Below are positions 49,349 through 55,279 of a stretch of 55,279 bases of DNA, piece after piece (the stretch's first letter is position 1; each line of letters starts with the position of its first letter). The position numbers and the translations under genes were made by a program. This DNA is from JAEUSE01 sp964648985 (lineage in GTDB: Bacteria > Patescibacteriota > Doudnabacteria > UBA920). Under the pieces are notes generated by a model, which saw only the letters and a program-made list of their open reading frames with translations, searched no databases and had not been told where the DNA came from. Where the stretch lies: the NCBI GenBank assembly GCA_964648985.1, contig CAZYMS010000008.1, forward strand, positions 1 to 55,279, given 5' to 3'.

Positions 49349-49555
49349 TTATCTCCTATATTCACGCCATCGCCCTTGGCGTTGAGAGCGATTTTTACCT
49401 CCTTTTACCCGGATACCGGCTACTGCTAGCCGGATGAGGTACGTCATTTCCATGTCTTCTGGGGTTAGGCTTTCCTCGTGCTTGTTATGATCCATAACTT
49501 TTTCGAGTCTGACTATAAAGCCATTGTATCCAGTCCGGATGGTCTTGTTTTCCAC
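49349..49555 (-). CDS. 68-aa small basic protein
   Basis: GTG 49555, with AGGAG 5 nt upstream. Sequence: GYNGFIVRLEKVMDHNKHEE, a helix (LTPEDMEMTYLIRLAVAG) and a basic tail (KGGKNRSQRQGRWREYRR). It may bind nucleic acid through the tail. It is on the same strand as the neighbouring tiny basic ORFs. Confidence 0.6.
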   Translation of the reverse strand: MENKTIRTGYNGFIVRLEKVMDHNKHEESLTPEDMEMTYLIRLAVAGIRVKGGKNRSQRQGRWREYRR

Positions 49556-49690
49556 TGTAGCTCCTGTGGTTGGGCGTTCGCAGTAACAATGAGTGAACTC
49601 ATTTTTTTTACACGCAAGGACTGCATGTATGTACTGCGAAAGGCGGGTTTGGGGTTTAACCTACTCTGTTAGAGCGGGTGCTAAACAACG

Positions 49691-49753
49691 CTACTTTCCC
49701 AGTTTTCTTTTTTTACCGGGAGGCATACGCTTAACGGTTTTGGGTTTCGCCAT
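49691..49753 (-). CDS. 20-aa basic microprotein
   Basis: ATG 49753 to TAG 49691, with AGGAGA 6 nt before ATG. Nine of 20 residues are Lys or Arg (PGKKRKLGK at the end) and none is acidic. It lies downstream of a predicted promoter (49867-49895) and a leader hairpin. Confidence 0.5.
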   Translation of the reverse strand: MAKPKTVKRMPPGKKRKLGK

Positions 49754-49819
49754 TCGCGATTCTCCTATATTGAGTTCGTGTTTAGAACCAGCAGATGCGC
49801 ACTGGTCCTCCTATTAGTT

Positions 49820-49854
49820 GCAGGGTCCTGTAGGGTAACGTGGGCAGGCCCTGC
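49820..49854 (-). ncRNA. Leader hairpin before the 20-aa ORF
   Basis: GCAGGGCCTG pairs with CAGGACCCTGC over 10 bp with one bulged base. It lies within about 10-40 nt of the predicted transcription start and 60 nt before the microprotein start; it could be a regulatory leader or part of a small RNA. Confidence 0.45.
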
Positions 49855-49866
49855 GTATGTGCGACT

Positions 49867-49895
49867 ATTGTAATAGTTTAATGGCACATCGTCAA
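49867..49895 (-). promoter_or_regulatory. Promoter upstream of the 20-aa ORF
   Basis: On the minus strand TTGACG, a 17-bp spacer and TACAAT, close to consensus. It lies just after a terminator-like hairpin at 49932-49955, so the distal ORFs may form a separate transcript. Confidence 0.6.
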
Positions 49896-49931
49896 TCGCA
49901 TTTTCATATGCGTACGTGAGGCAGTACAAAT

Positions 49932-49955
49932 AAAAAACATGCTCTAAGGGCATGT
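49932..49955 (-). terminator. Terminator within the small-ORF region
   Basis: On the minus strand ACATGC and GCATGT form a 6-bp stem with a seven-base loop followed by six T. Confidence 0.6.
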
Positions 49956-50022
49956 GGTTATTGTGCAGCTGAATAAATTTTGTGGGGGTCAAGCTGGACT
50001 TGCCCCCACTGTTGGTTCCAGA

Positions 50023-50124
50023 TTACCGCCTCTGGTCTTTTGCCTTGGTTACAGGTTTGTCGCCAGTTTTAGTCGACGCCCCTGACTTTTTCGACTGGGT
50101 TTTAGGTCTTCTGATTCTAGCCAT
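50023..50124 (-). CDS. 33-aa basic microprotein
   Basis: ATG 50124 to TAA 50023, with GGAG 4-5 nt upstream. It has Lys/Arg-rich composition (MARIRRPKTQSKKSG at the start, DQRR at the end) and appears disordered. It follows the 26-aa ORF by 28 bp on the same strand. Confidence 0.5.
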   Translation of the reverse strand: MARIRRPKTQSKKSGASTKTGDKPVTKAKDQRR

Positions 50125-50152
50125 ATTGCTCCGTAAGGAATAGAATTGGTGG

Positions 50153-50233
50153 CTACTTTTTACCTCCTGCTTTTTGAGAGGAGGACTTGCGGCCTTTCTT
50201 GTGACCTTTTTTGCGGTATCTTACTTGTATCAA
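50153..50233 (-). CDS. 26-aa basic microprotein
   Basis: TTG 50233 to TAG 50153, with AAAGGAG 6 nt before TTG. Eleven of 26 residues are Lys or Arg (RYRKKGHKKGRKSSS), none acidic. Its leader, 50234-50395, holds GACGTC repeats and a CTCCC/GGGAG hairpin and no other ORF. Confidence 0.5.
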   Translation of the reverse strand: MIQVRYRKKGHKKGRKSSSQKAGGKK

Positions 50234-50395
50234 ATTTCTCTCCTTTGAGATGGGTGGACGTCAGGTTGGGACGTCGTGGGTGTTACTCCCGTATGGGAGC
50301 GGATTACAGTGTGTAGTTCGGTTGAACTAGTCGTGTACTTCAAGCATAGTTGAAGAACGAGTGGGATCCGGTTAATACATGATTGACCGGGTTTG

Positions 50396-50560
50396 TTACC
50401 TGAGTAACCAGGTAAAAATATGCTGCAGACCGTATATGGTGCCCATTACCGGGTAATGAATTACCACTGTATGATCGCCATACCAGCCTCTAAGGATCGT
50501 GGATGCAAGCTCACCGAACTTTTGGTCGAGCGGTAAAATTGCAAGCGCGATTTTATGCAC
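50396..50560 (-). CDS. 54-aa small protein
   Basis: GTG 50560 to TAA 50396, with AAAAGGAG 7 nt before GTG. Sequence starts MHKIALAILPLDQKFGELAS, continues WYGDHTVVIHYPVMG and ends HIFTWLLR, so it is a compact, mostly hydrophobic small protein, unlike the basic ones after it. It begins just after the terminator of the gene at 50709 and heads the series. Confidence 0.55.
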   Translation of the reverse strand: MHKIALAILPLDQKFGELASTILRGWYGDHTVVIHYPVMGTIYGLQHIFTWLLR

Positions 50561-50618
50561 GAAGTTTCTCCTTTTCGGATTGGTCTCGTCCGTATTGGAG
50601 CGCTATTGTTCTATGAAC

Positions 50619-50642
50619 AAAAAAGCCCCCAGGAAGGACTTT
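50619..50642 (-). terminator. Terminator of the anchored protein gene
   Basis: On the minus strand AAGTCC and GGGGCTT pair around a short loop and a T6 run follows, 67 bp beyond the stop at 50709. Confidence 0.7.
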
Positions 50643-50708
50643 AGTAATGTACTGAAAAAAATATGAAAAGTCAATATATCCTGTGGAAAATTTCTACAGG
50701 GAATGGTC

Positions 50709-51269
50709 TTATTCGAACCGTATCGTCTTTACAAGCTCATGAAATATGGGGGAGTTGGATGAGTCTAGTCCCGCATCGAACGTAAAGTAAGTGCTGCCTT
50801 TCTTAACACCAATGAGCGCATCACTTACTTTAAGTGCAGGGTTTCCAGCAAGGGTAGTTTTAGTTTGAGGCAGTCCTTCAAACCCAAGGTAGCCAGTAGG
50901 GCTTATGAATATATTTATACGGCTGTTCTGATCTGATTTTGAGGTAAGAGCTATAAGTCTTTCGTTGCCTGCTTGTTGGTTGCTTATTGCAAGATCTTCC
51001 GGGTGACGGAAAGTAAGTCGCGTGGCAGCATCGGTGTAGGTGAGCCACTTTGTGGTATCTATAGTTACTTTTTCTTTCTTATCCTGCTGTGGGGAAGGTA
51101 AAACTACATTTCGTACCCGGCTGCTACCGAGTGCTGCAGCAAAAATAGCTAAAATAATAACGAAGCCTATAAACATAGTCACTACAGGGCGGTGCTTGTG
51201 AAGAGGGTGTGGCCGGTTTTCGCTTGCAGGACTGCGGTGGCGAATTGGAGTACGTTTTTGTGTTGGCAT
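50709..51269 (-). CDS. Membrane-anchored protein with a PsbP-like extracytoplasmic domain
   Basis: 186 residues: a basic N-terminus of about 30 residues (His/Arg/Pro-rich), one helix (TMFIGFVIILAIFAAALG) and an outside domain (WLTYTDAATRLTFRHPEDLA, then TKTTLAGNPALKVSDA, FHELVKTIRF). The last pattern is common in small PsbP/lipoprotein-type domains. The function is unknown. Confidence 0.65.
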   Translation of the reverse strand: MPTQKRTPIRHRSPASENRPHPLHKHRPVVTMFIGFVIILAIFAAALGSSRVRNVVLPSPQQDKKEKVTIDTTKWLTYTDAATRLTFRHPEDLAISNQQAGNERLIALTSKSDQNSRINIFISPTGYLGFEGLPQTKTTLAGNPALKVSDALIGVKKGSTYFTFDAGLDSSNSPIFHELVKTIRFE

Positions 51270-51327
51270 GGAATAATGCAGAATAACGAATTAGGAATAA
51301 AGAATAACGAAGAGCGCAAGAGCAGGA

Positions 51328-51516
51328 TTATTTACGACTCGCTTCGAACATTTGCTTGGCGTCGGCTTTGTCGCCGCAGTAGTACAGGTTGTGGGTCAAT
51401 TGTGTACAGAACCCTGGATTTTTCTTTATAAAATCGAGTTTGGGCAATGCCCAAAAGTACCCGGCAACGGCCGCTATAATAATAATGTAAATTATATATT
51501 TAACAACTTTGAACAC
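51328..51516 (-). CDS. Small membrane-anchored protein with two Cys
   Basis: 62 residues: an N-terminal helix (VVKYIIYIIIIAAVAGYFWAL) and a short outside part with CTQLTHNLYYC, where two cysteines could form a disulfide. Start at GTG 51516, without a Shine-Dalgarno sequence. It lies 58 bp upstream of the anchored gene at 50709 on the same strand, separated by AATAACGAATTAGG words. Confidence 0.5.
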   Translation of the reverse strand: MFKVVKYIIYIIIIAAVAGYFWALPKLDFIKKNPGFCTQLTHNLYYCGDKADAKQMFEASRK

Positions 51517-51653
51517 GTTTGTTTCTGTAAGGACCCCTATATGTATAGTATATCATTTATCGTGTAGTCTCGAAAATACAATTCGTTTGCCCTTGCGTGA
51601 TATAATATTTGTAATGAACATCCACTCAAAGTAAAATAGTTACGTCAGAGCTT

Positions 51654-53552
51654 ATGAACAAACAAAATGCCAAACTAAGCAGGTTCAACCCTCAGTACAT
51701 ACCGTCTACGCTTTCGCTGGCTGTGGTTGGTCTCCTAGTGGCAAGTATAGTGGCAACCGGTACTGTACCTACGTTCTCGGGCAAGCCAAAAGCACAGTCT
51801 TCGGCAGCAAGCAGTGTTGTATTGTCTGCAAACCCAAATCCTGTTCAGGTGTGCAGTGGTACTTCTGGTTCTACTACTTTGAATTGGACTTTGGAACCTG
51901 GTAAGTATGAAATTCGTAGGGGTGCCGAAACCGGTCCGGTAGTGGCTACTCCGACAGGGTCCGGTTCTCTGGCGATAACAGCAGTAACAGATGGTACTGA
52001 GTTTTATGTACGTAAAGGTGTTTCCGTTACTAGGTATGAGTGGAAATATAATAGGGTTTCAAAAAAGTGGGAGCGAGTACCAACAGAAACTAACACATGG
52101 GTCACGGTGGGTCAGGTAAAGCTCGCGCTTACGAACGCAGCTTGTAGCGGTCCTGTACCTCCTGCGCCAGCACCTACGCCTACTCAATCGGGGGCGCCTA
52201 TTAGTGGTACATTTGTATACCCCCATGCCCTTTCTACGGGGCAGCTTCAGATCTTGTTTACTGAGCTGAAACAATTCGGCATGGACACAGTAATAATTTC
52301 TCAAACAAAGAGCCGCCGTACTGCGGATTGTAGCAAAAACGAATTTGTGTGGGGCGAGGGCCTCCCTGGAAAACTAGATACGGTGTTTAGCCTTGCAGAG
52401 GCAAGTAACATAAAAGTATATCTTGGACTTATTTCTGCGTGGTGCGAAGCCGCAAATGTTCCCGCTATTACGAGCGCATACGAAGAAACTGTACAATCAC
52501 TCCTTGCAAACTATGGCTCTAGTACTGCGTTTGCCGGATGGTATATACCAGATGAACCATCTCTGGCGTATTGGGAAGATCCAAGTATATGGCACCCCTA
52601 CTGGGCCGCTCTCGCTAATAGCATTAAACAACATTCAACCAAGCCCATTATAGTCTCTCCTATACTCGGTGGTGCGGAGTCGCGAACTCCTGCACAAATT
52701 GGCGCTCGCGCCCTGGCATTTAAACAAGCTACCGGTATAGATATACAAGCATGGCAGGATAGCGAGCAAAGCTATGCTCTGAATCTTAACTGGCAAAAAC
52801 GTGGCACATCTTCTCTTTCTGACTACTTTAACGCGATTGGTTCAGCTATTGGCAAAAATGCATTTTGGTCAGACATAGAAGTAGGGAACTGTTGCGATGG
52901 TTGGGCAGAGAGTCAGGGCGGTGCGTATTATCCGGCAAGTCTTGCTCGTGTACGAAAGCAGATTGAGTCCAGTACCGGAGCAGGTAAAGTCATAAGCTGG
53001 ATCCATCAAACCCAAATGAGTTCGCTCACTGGTCTTTCAAAGTGGGTCGTTGCTCCTGGGGCGCAGCGGCTCGGTACTGCATACCGCGCATGGTATGGCA
53101 TAGGTAATGACGTAGCGTACCTTACTCCTACTCGCTATACATGGCTTACCGAACCTTCGACCAAACATCCCGACAGCGGTAAGCAACTACTTGACGGTAT
53201 TTCTGGCGATCCAAAACGTTTTGACGACCCTTCGTGGGTAGGGCTCGTAGGGAGCGCTTCTGTTGAGTTTTCGTTTGATGTACCAAAATCTATTACCTGG
53301 GTAGGGGTTCACCTGCTCAATATGAATGAGCCCGGCATCAAGTTTCCAGACAAGCTCCGCCTAACCTGCAAGACCACAGGTAACTTCCAAGACATAGGTT
53401 CATGGCCGCTCAGTGTGACGAAACGCGATAGTGAGTACGTACTGAGTAATACGACGCCGCTAAACGCTACATGCAAAGACATGCGAGTGTATCTCGATAG
53501 TTCTGGTGGCTGGACATTCCTCAGCGAAGTAGAAATAGTGGGGAAAAAGTAA
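51654..53552 (+). CDS. Large secreted protein with a DUF4434-type glycosidase-like barrel
   Basis: 632 residues: signal/anchor (LSLAVVGLLVASIVATGTV), an Ig-like N-terminal domain (VVLSANPNPVQVCSGTSGSTT), a Pro-rich linker (PPAPAPTPTQSG), a (beta/alpha) barrel matching DUF4434 (ISGTFVYPHALSTGQLQIL, MDTVIISQTK, GWYIPDEPSLAYW, FWSDIEVGNCC) and a C-terminal discoidin-like domain (VEFSFDVPKSITWVGVHLL). It is predicted to act on a polysaccharide outside the cell; the acidic pair in IPDEPS and the DIE motif are candidate catalytic residues. A clean terminator follows. Confidence 0.8.
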   Translation: MNKQNAKLSRFNPQYIPSTLSLAVVGLLVASIVATGTVPTFSGKPKAQSSAASSVVLSANPNPVQVCSGTSGSTTLNWTLEPGKYEIRRGAETGPVVATPTGSGSLAITAVTDGTEFYVRKGVSVTRYEWKYNRVSKKWERVPTETNTWVTVGQVKLALTNAACSGPVPPAPAPTPTQSGAPISGTFVYPHALSTGQLQILFTELKQFGMDTVIISQTKSRRTADCSKNEFVWGEGLPGKLDTVFSLAEASNIKVYLGLISAWCEAANVPAITSAYEETVQSLLANYGSSTAFAGWYIPDEPSLAYWEDPSIWHPYWAALANSIKQHSTKPIIVSPILGGAESRTPAQIGARALAFKQATGIDIQAWQDSEQSYALNLNWQKRGTSSLSDYFNAIGSAIGKNAFWSDIEVGNCCDGWAESQGGAYYPASLARVRKQIESSTGAGKVISWIHQTQMSSLTGLSKWVVAPGAQRLGTAYRAWYGIGNDVAYLTPTRYTWLTEPSTKHPDSGKQLLDGISGDPKRFDDPSWVGLVGSASVEFSFDVPKSITWVGVHLLNMNEPGIKFPDKLRLTCKTTGNFQDIGSWPLSVTKRDSEYVLSNTTPLNATCKDMRVYLDSSGGWTFLSEVEIVGKK

Positions 53553-53571
53553 ATATAGACTCTGAATAAAA

Positions 53572-53593
53572 AATCGCCGTAAGGCGGTTTTTT
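53572..53593 (+). terminator. Terminator of the DUF4434 gene
   Basis: AATCGCC and GGCGGTT form a stem with a GTAA loop and a T6 tail, 19 bp after the stop. Confidence 0.9.
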
Positions 53594-53749
53594 AAATGCA
53601 TGTAGGGAAGTAGGCTTGCTAAATAGTTATGTTTATGTTACAGCATGTCTCGTAATTTTCCATGCACTTGATGTGTATCAAGTTTCGAATTACTGTACTC
53701 TCTTGTCTATGCAAGGGACGAATATACCTATAATGGCAAGGAGGCCCTT

Positions 53750-54064
53750 ATGTGGGATAGTAGAACTAAGCAGTTTCCACCAGGCGAAATAGACGCCCTG
53801 GAGTTCTTGGATGCTGAGATGTTAGTGGTGCCGCTTAGAGCCTCGGCTCCCGTAGTGATTGTGCGAGCGCTTGCTGAACTCAGACTTCATGAGCTTGCGG
53901 CAGCGCAGCTCGACGAGCGGTTGACTACTCTTTTACTTGACCAAAGTCTGACCGCGCGTTGGAGAGATTTCGACAAAGATCTATTCGTCAATGATGAAGA
54001 CCGGCAGTATGCCCGGGATCTTGAGCAACAACTTCTCGCTCGCTCGCTCCAACCTGTCACCTAA
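53750..54064 (+). CDS. Hypothetical 104-aa protein, SD-type gene
   Basis: A soluble Leu/Ala/Asp-rich helical protein (ALAELRLHELAAAQLDERLTT, DRQYARDLEQQLLARSL). It has AAGGAGG 5 nt before ATG, with TATAAT a few bases further upstream. It is followed by a long-stem terminator at 54085. No family was recognised. Confidence 0.55.
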   Translation: MWDSRTKQFPPGEIDALEFLDAEMLVVPLRASAPVVIVRALAELRLHELAAAQLDERLTTLLLDQSLTARWRDFDKDLFVNDEDRQYARDLEQQLLARSLQPVT

Positions 54065-54084
54065 GTCCTATCCTGAATTTGTCC

Positions 54085-54156
54085 AAGCCTGCGCATAAAG
54101 TATAAAGTATGGTAGAAATAATCTTAATCCATACCGAAACTATTGCGCAGGCTTTT
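54085..54156 (+). terminator. Long hairpin terminator
   Basis: AAGCCTGCGCA and TGCGCAGGCTT pair over 11 bp across a long internal part that itself holds TATGG/CCATA, followed by TTTT. It ends the transcript of the gene at 53750. Confidence 0.75.
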
Positions 54157-54243
54157 ATATTTTATAGATTGAAAAACAGCAAATTAAATTCTCAAGGCAT
54201 CCCCTCGGGAATATGATATAGCCCAGGTTTGTTTCGGGCAGTG

Positions 54244-54435
54244 CTATAGAAACTTTTCAGGTATAACCCCTGATTGTTCGGGTAATATTTTATGCCGGTA
54301 TTCAAACGTTTGTTTAACTTCTGGCAGCACTACCTTCTTTTCACAATCTATAGTAGCTTTGTCAATCCAGTCATGGTGTATAAATCGTTCGCTCCTGTTC
54401 GATAGCTCTATAACATGACTCCTGTTTTTCAACAA
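54244..54435 (-). CDS. Uncertain small ORF, possibly frameshifted
   Basis: A 63-codon frame (TTG start) whose C-terminal part (TIDCEKKVVLPEVKQTFEY) looks protein-like, but the N-terminus does not. A second frame, from an ATG 20 nt upstream (MQELVEKQESCYRAIEQERT), ends about where the first becomes plausible, so a single-base shift may have broken one gene. No Shine-Dalgarno sequence is seen. Confidence 0.3.
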   Translation of the reverse strand: MLKNRSHVIELSNRSERFIHHDWIDKATIDCEKKVVLPEVKQTFEYRHKILPEQSGVIPEKFL

Positions 54436-54520
54436 GCTCTTGCATATATAACTCTTGCTTTATTATATAAACCTTCTTACTCGATTATAGTAATAATACC
54501 CCAACCACGGAAGGAGTCTT

Positions 54521-55279
54521 TCATTCCAGAGGGGTCCCCTCTGGAAGGTTTTTGCCAATGAGCATTTTCTCAATAAGCGCTTCAAAGCCAATTCCTATCG
54601 CTTTGGCAGCCTTAGGAAGTAAGCTTTCCGAGGTGAGTCCCACCCCGCCAGGAGTGTTGGTTTCTAAAATATAGAGCTTGTTGTTCTGAATAATAAAATC
54701 GGATCGCGAGTAGCTGCCAAGTTGTAGATCCTTATGTATCTTGAGTGCCAGAGCCTGAGACTTTTTTTGTAGTTTAGCTTCTACCGATGGCGCAAATGGA
54801 ATCTCTTGAGACTTGCCAGAGTACTTACTTTTATAGTCAAACCAGCCCGCATTCGGCGGGACAATTTCTATTACGGGGAGCGCTTTGCTATTCAGCACTC
54901 CTACGGTAATTTCAGTTCCTTCTAACAGGGTTTCTACGTAGCAGGGGTAGGGGAGGGCGAGTATTTTCGTAACGCGGGTACTAAGTACATCTTTCTCCGT
55001 GCGCATGAGTATTACTTCGTGTGAAGAACCCCCGTACGTAGCCTTGAGTACGCACGGCAATCCAAATTTTATTATGTCCTGTTTTGTTTTAACCACTTTC
55101 CACGGAGCTGTTAGAATTCCTTTAACATTACAATATTTCTTAAAAAGGATTTTATTAAACGCAACTTTTGCTCCCCTTGGCTCTGAGCCCACATAAGGCT
55201 TCTTGGAAGTTTTGAGAAATTTATAGAGCGTCCCATCTTCTCCTTCCTTGCCGTGCATAACCGGAAAAACTAAATCACA
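54521..55279 (-). CDS. ddl: D-alanine--D-alanine ligase, 5'-truncated at the window end
   Basis: The frame continues to the last base (DLVFPVMHGKEGEDGTL matches Ddl), so the start lies outside. Visible are the ATP-grasp parts LPCVLKATYGGSSHEV, YVETLLEGTEITVGV, SYSRSDFII and ETNTPGGVGLTSESLLPKAA. Residues binding Mg and D-Ala (the Glu and Asn of ETN) are kept, but the loop after ETNT is unusual: Ddl mostly has EVNTxPGMT. The last codons and the TGA form part of a 23-bp palindrome. Confidence 0.9.
   Translation of the reverse strand, partial: CDLVFPVMHGKEGEDGTLYKFLKTSKKPYVGSEPRGAKVAFNKILFKKYCNVKGILTAPWKVVKTKQDIIKFGLPCVLKATYGGSSHEVILMRTEKDVLSTRVTKILALPYPCYVETLLEGTEITVGVLNSKALPVIEIVPPNAGWFDYKSKYSGKSQEIPFAPSVEAKLQKKSQALALKIHKDLQLGSYSRSDFIIQNNKLYILETNTPGGVGLTSESLLPKAAKAIGIGFEALIEKMLIGKNLPEGTPLE
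54524..54546. repeat. 23-bp palindrome in the 3' end of ddl
   Basis: TTCCAGAGGGG-T-CCCCTCTGGAA is an exact palindrome that overlaps the last eight codons and lies next to the stop. It has no T run, so it resembles the loopless 3'-end palindromes elsewhere in the window. Confidence 0.75.

Noticed and set aside
49478..49672. A plus-strand frame with a CSSCGWAF zinc-ribbon-like motif
   Set aside because: It is antisense to the 68-aa ORF, which has the better Shine-Dalgarno sequence, and it lacks the second Cys pair.
49765..49992. A 75-codon minus-strand frame starting at TTG
   Set aside because: It contains a terminator-like hairpin with T6 and a consensus-like promoter within its own frame, and it has no convincing initiation signal, so the shorter ORF downstream is preferred.
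1..55279. Alternative genetic code with TGA as a sense codon
   Set aside because: TGA ends several well-defined genes (for example ftsI, the PHP gene and ddl) at the expected length.

Overview
This window most likely comes from a member of the Patescibacteria (candidate phyla radiation), probably near Parcubacteria. That is inference. It rests on the shortened division cluster (mraZ, rsmH, an ftsL-like gene, a class B penicillin-binding protein), short genes with tiny gaps, many single-helix-anchored hypothetical proteins, and intergenic hairpins built from repeated short words. TGA is used as a normal stop, for example ending the penicillin-binding protein, which argues against the recoded Gracilibacteria and Absconditabacteria.

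Layout. 1-5.6 kb: a 5'-truncated Y-family DNA polymerase, a lone receiver protein, a histidine kinase with its response regulator, and a SpoU-type RNA methyltransferase. 5.6-9.7 kb: the division/cell-wall cluster behind a promoter followed by four 10-bp GTGG-type repeats that look like an MraZ operator. 9.7-25.7 kb: mostly minus-strand accessory genes (metzincin protease, sorbosone-type dehydrogenase, Nudix, LOG, VOC, 2H phosphoesterase, uracil-DNA glycosylase, O6-alkylguanine repair, anchored or secreted proteins). 25.75 kb: tRNA-Gln(CTG). 25.9-36.3 kb: plus-strand metabolic and RNA-modification genes, including HEPN and nucleotidyltransferase genes flanking a RidA gene. 36.5-39.5 kb: secreted carbohydrate-active proteins and a MarR regulator. 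39.6-49.1 kb: PHP phosphoesterase, Nudix, amine-oxidase-like FAD enzyme, PD-(D/E)XK nuclease, YbaB, D,D-carboxypeptidase, SDR, EamA and mnmA. 49.1-50.6 kb: a stretch without ordinary genes that holds a run of very small, mostly Lys/Arg-rich ORFs with good Shine-Dalgarno sequences and several RNA hairpins. 50.7-55.3 kb: anchored proteins, a large secreted DUF4434-type protein, and a truncated D-Ala-D-Ala ligase.

Three patterns stand out. (1) Word-hairpin elements (imperfect inverted repeats of tandem 6-10-nt words) fill many intergenic gaps. Two copies of one family sit in frame inside mnmA, where both encode LSPVTRHLSL; this resembles Rickettsia palindromic elements. (2) Four loopless palindromes of about 40 bp, each close behind a stop codon, vary at matching positions in both arms so that pairing is kept. 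(3) Most genes have no Shine-Dalgarno sequence and may be leaderless, whereas a minority of unrecognised genes, including the microprotein cluster, have strong ones.

Functionally the window combines cell-wall synthesis and division (mraZ-rsmH-ftsL-ftsI, D,D-carboxypeptidase, ddl), tRNA/rRNA modification (rsmH, mnmA, SpoU, THUMP methyltransferase), nucleotide sanitation and DNA repair (Nudix, MazG-like, ogt, UDG, Y-family polymerase), and cell-surface proteins. All calls come from reading the sequence; no database search was run.
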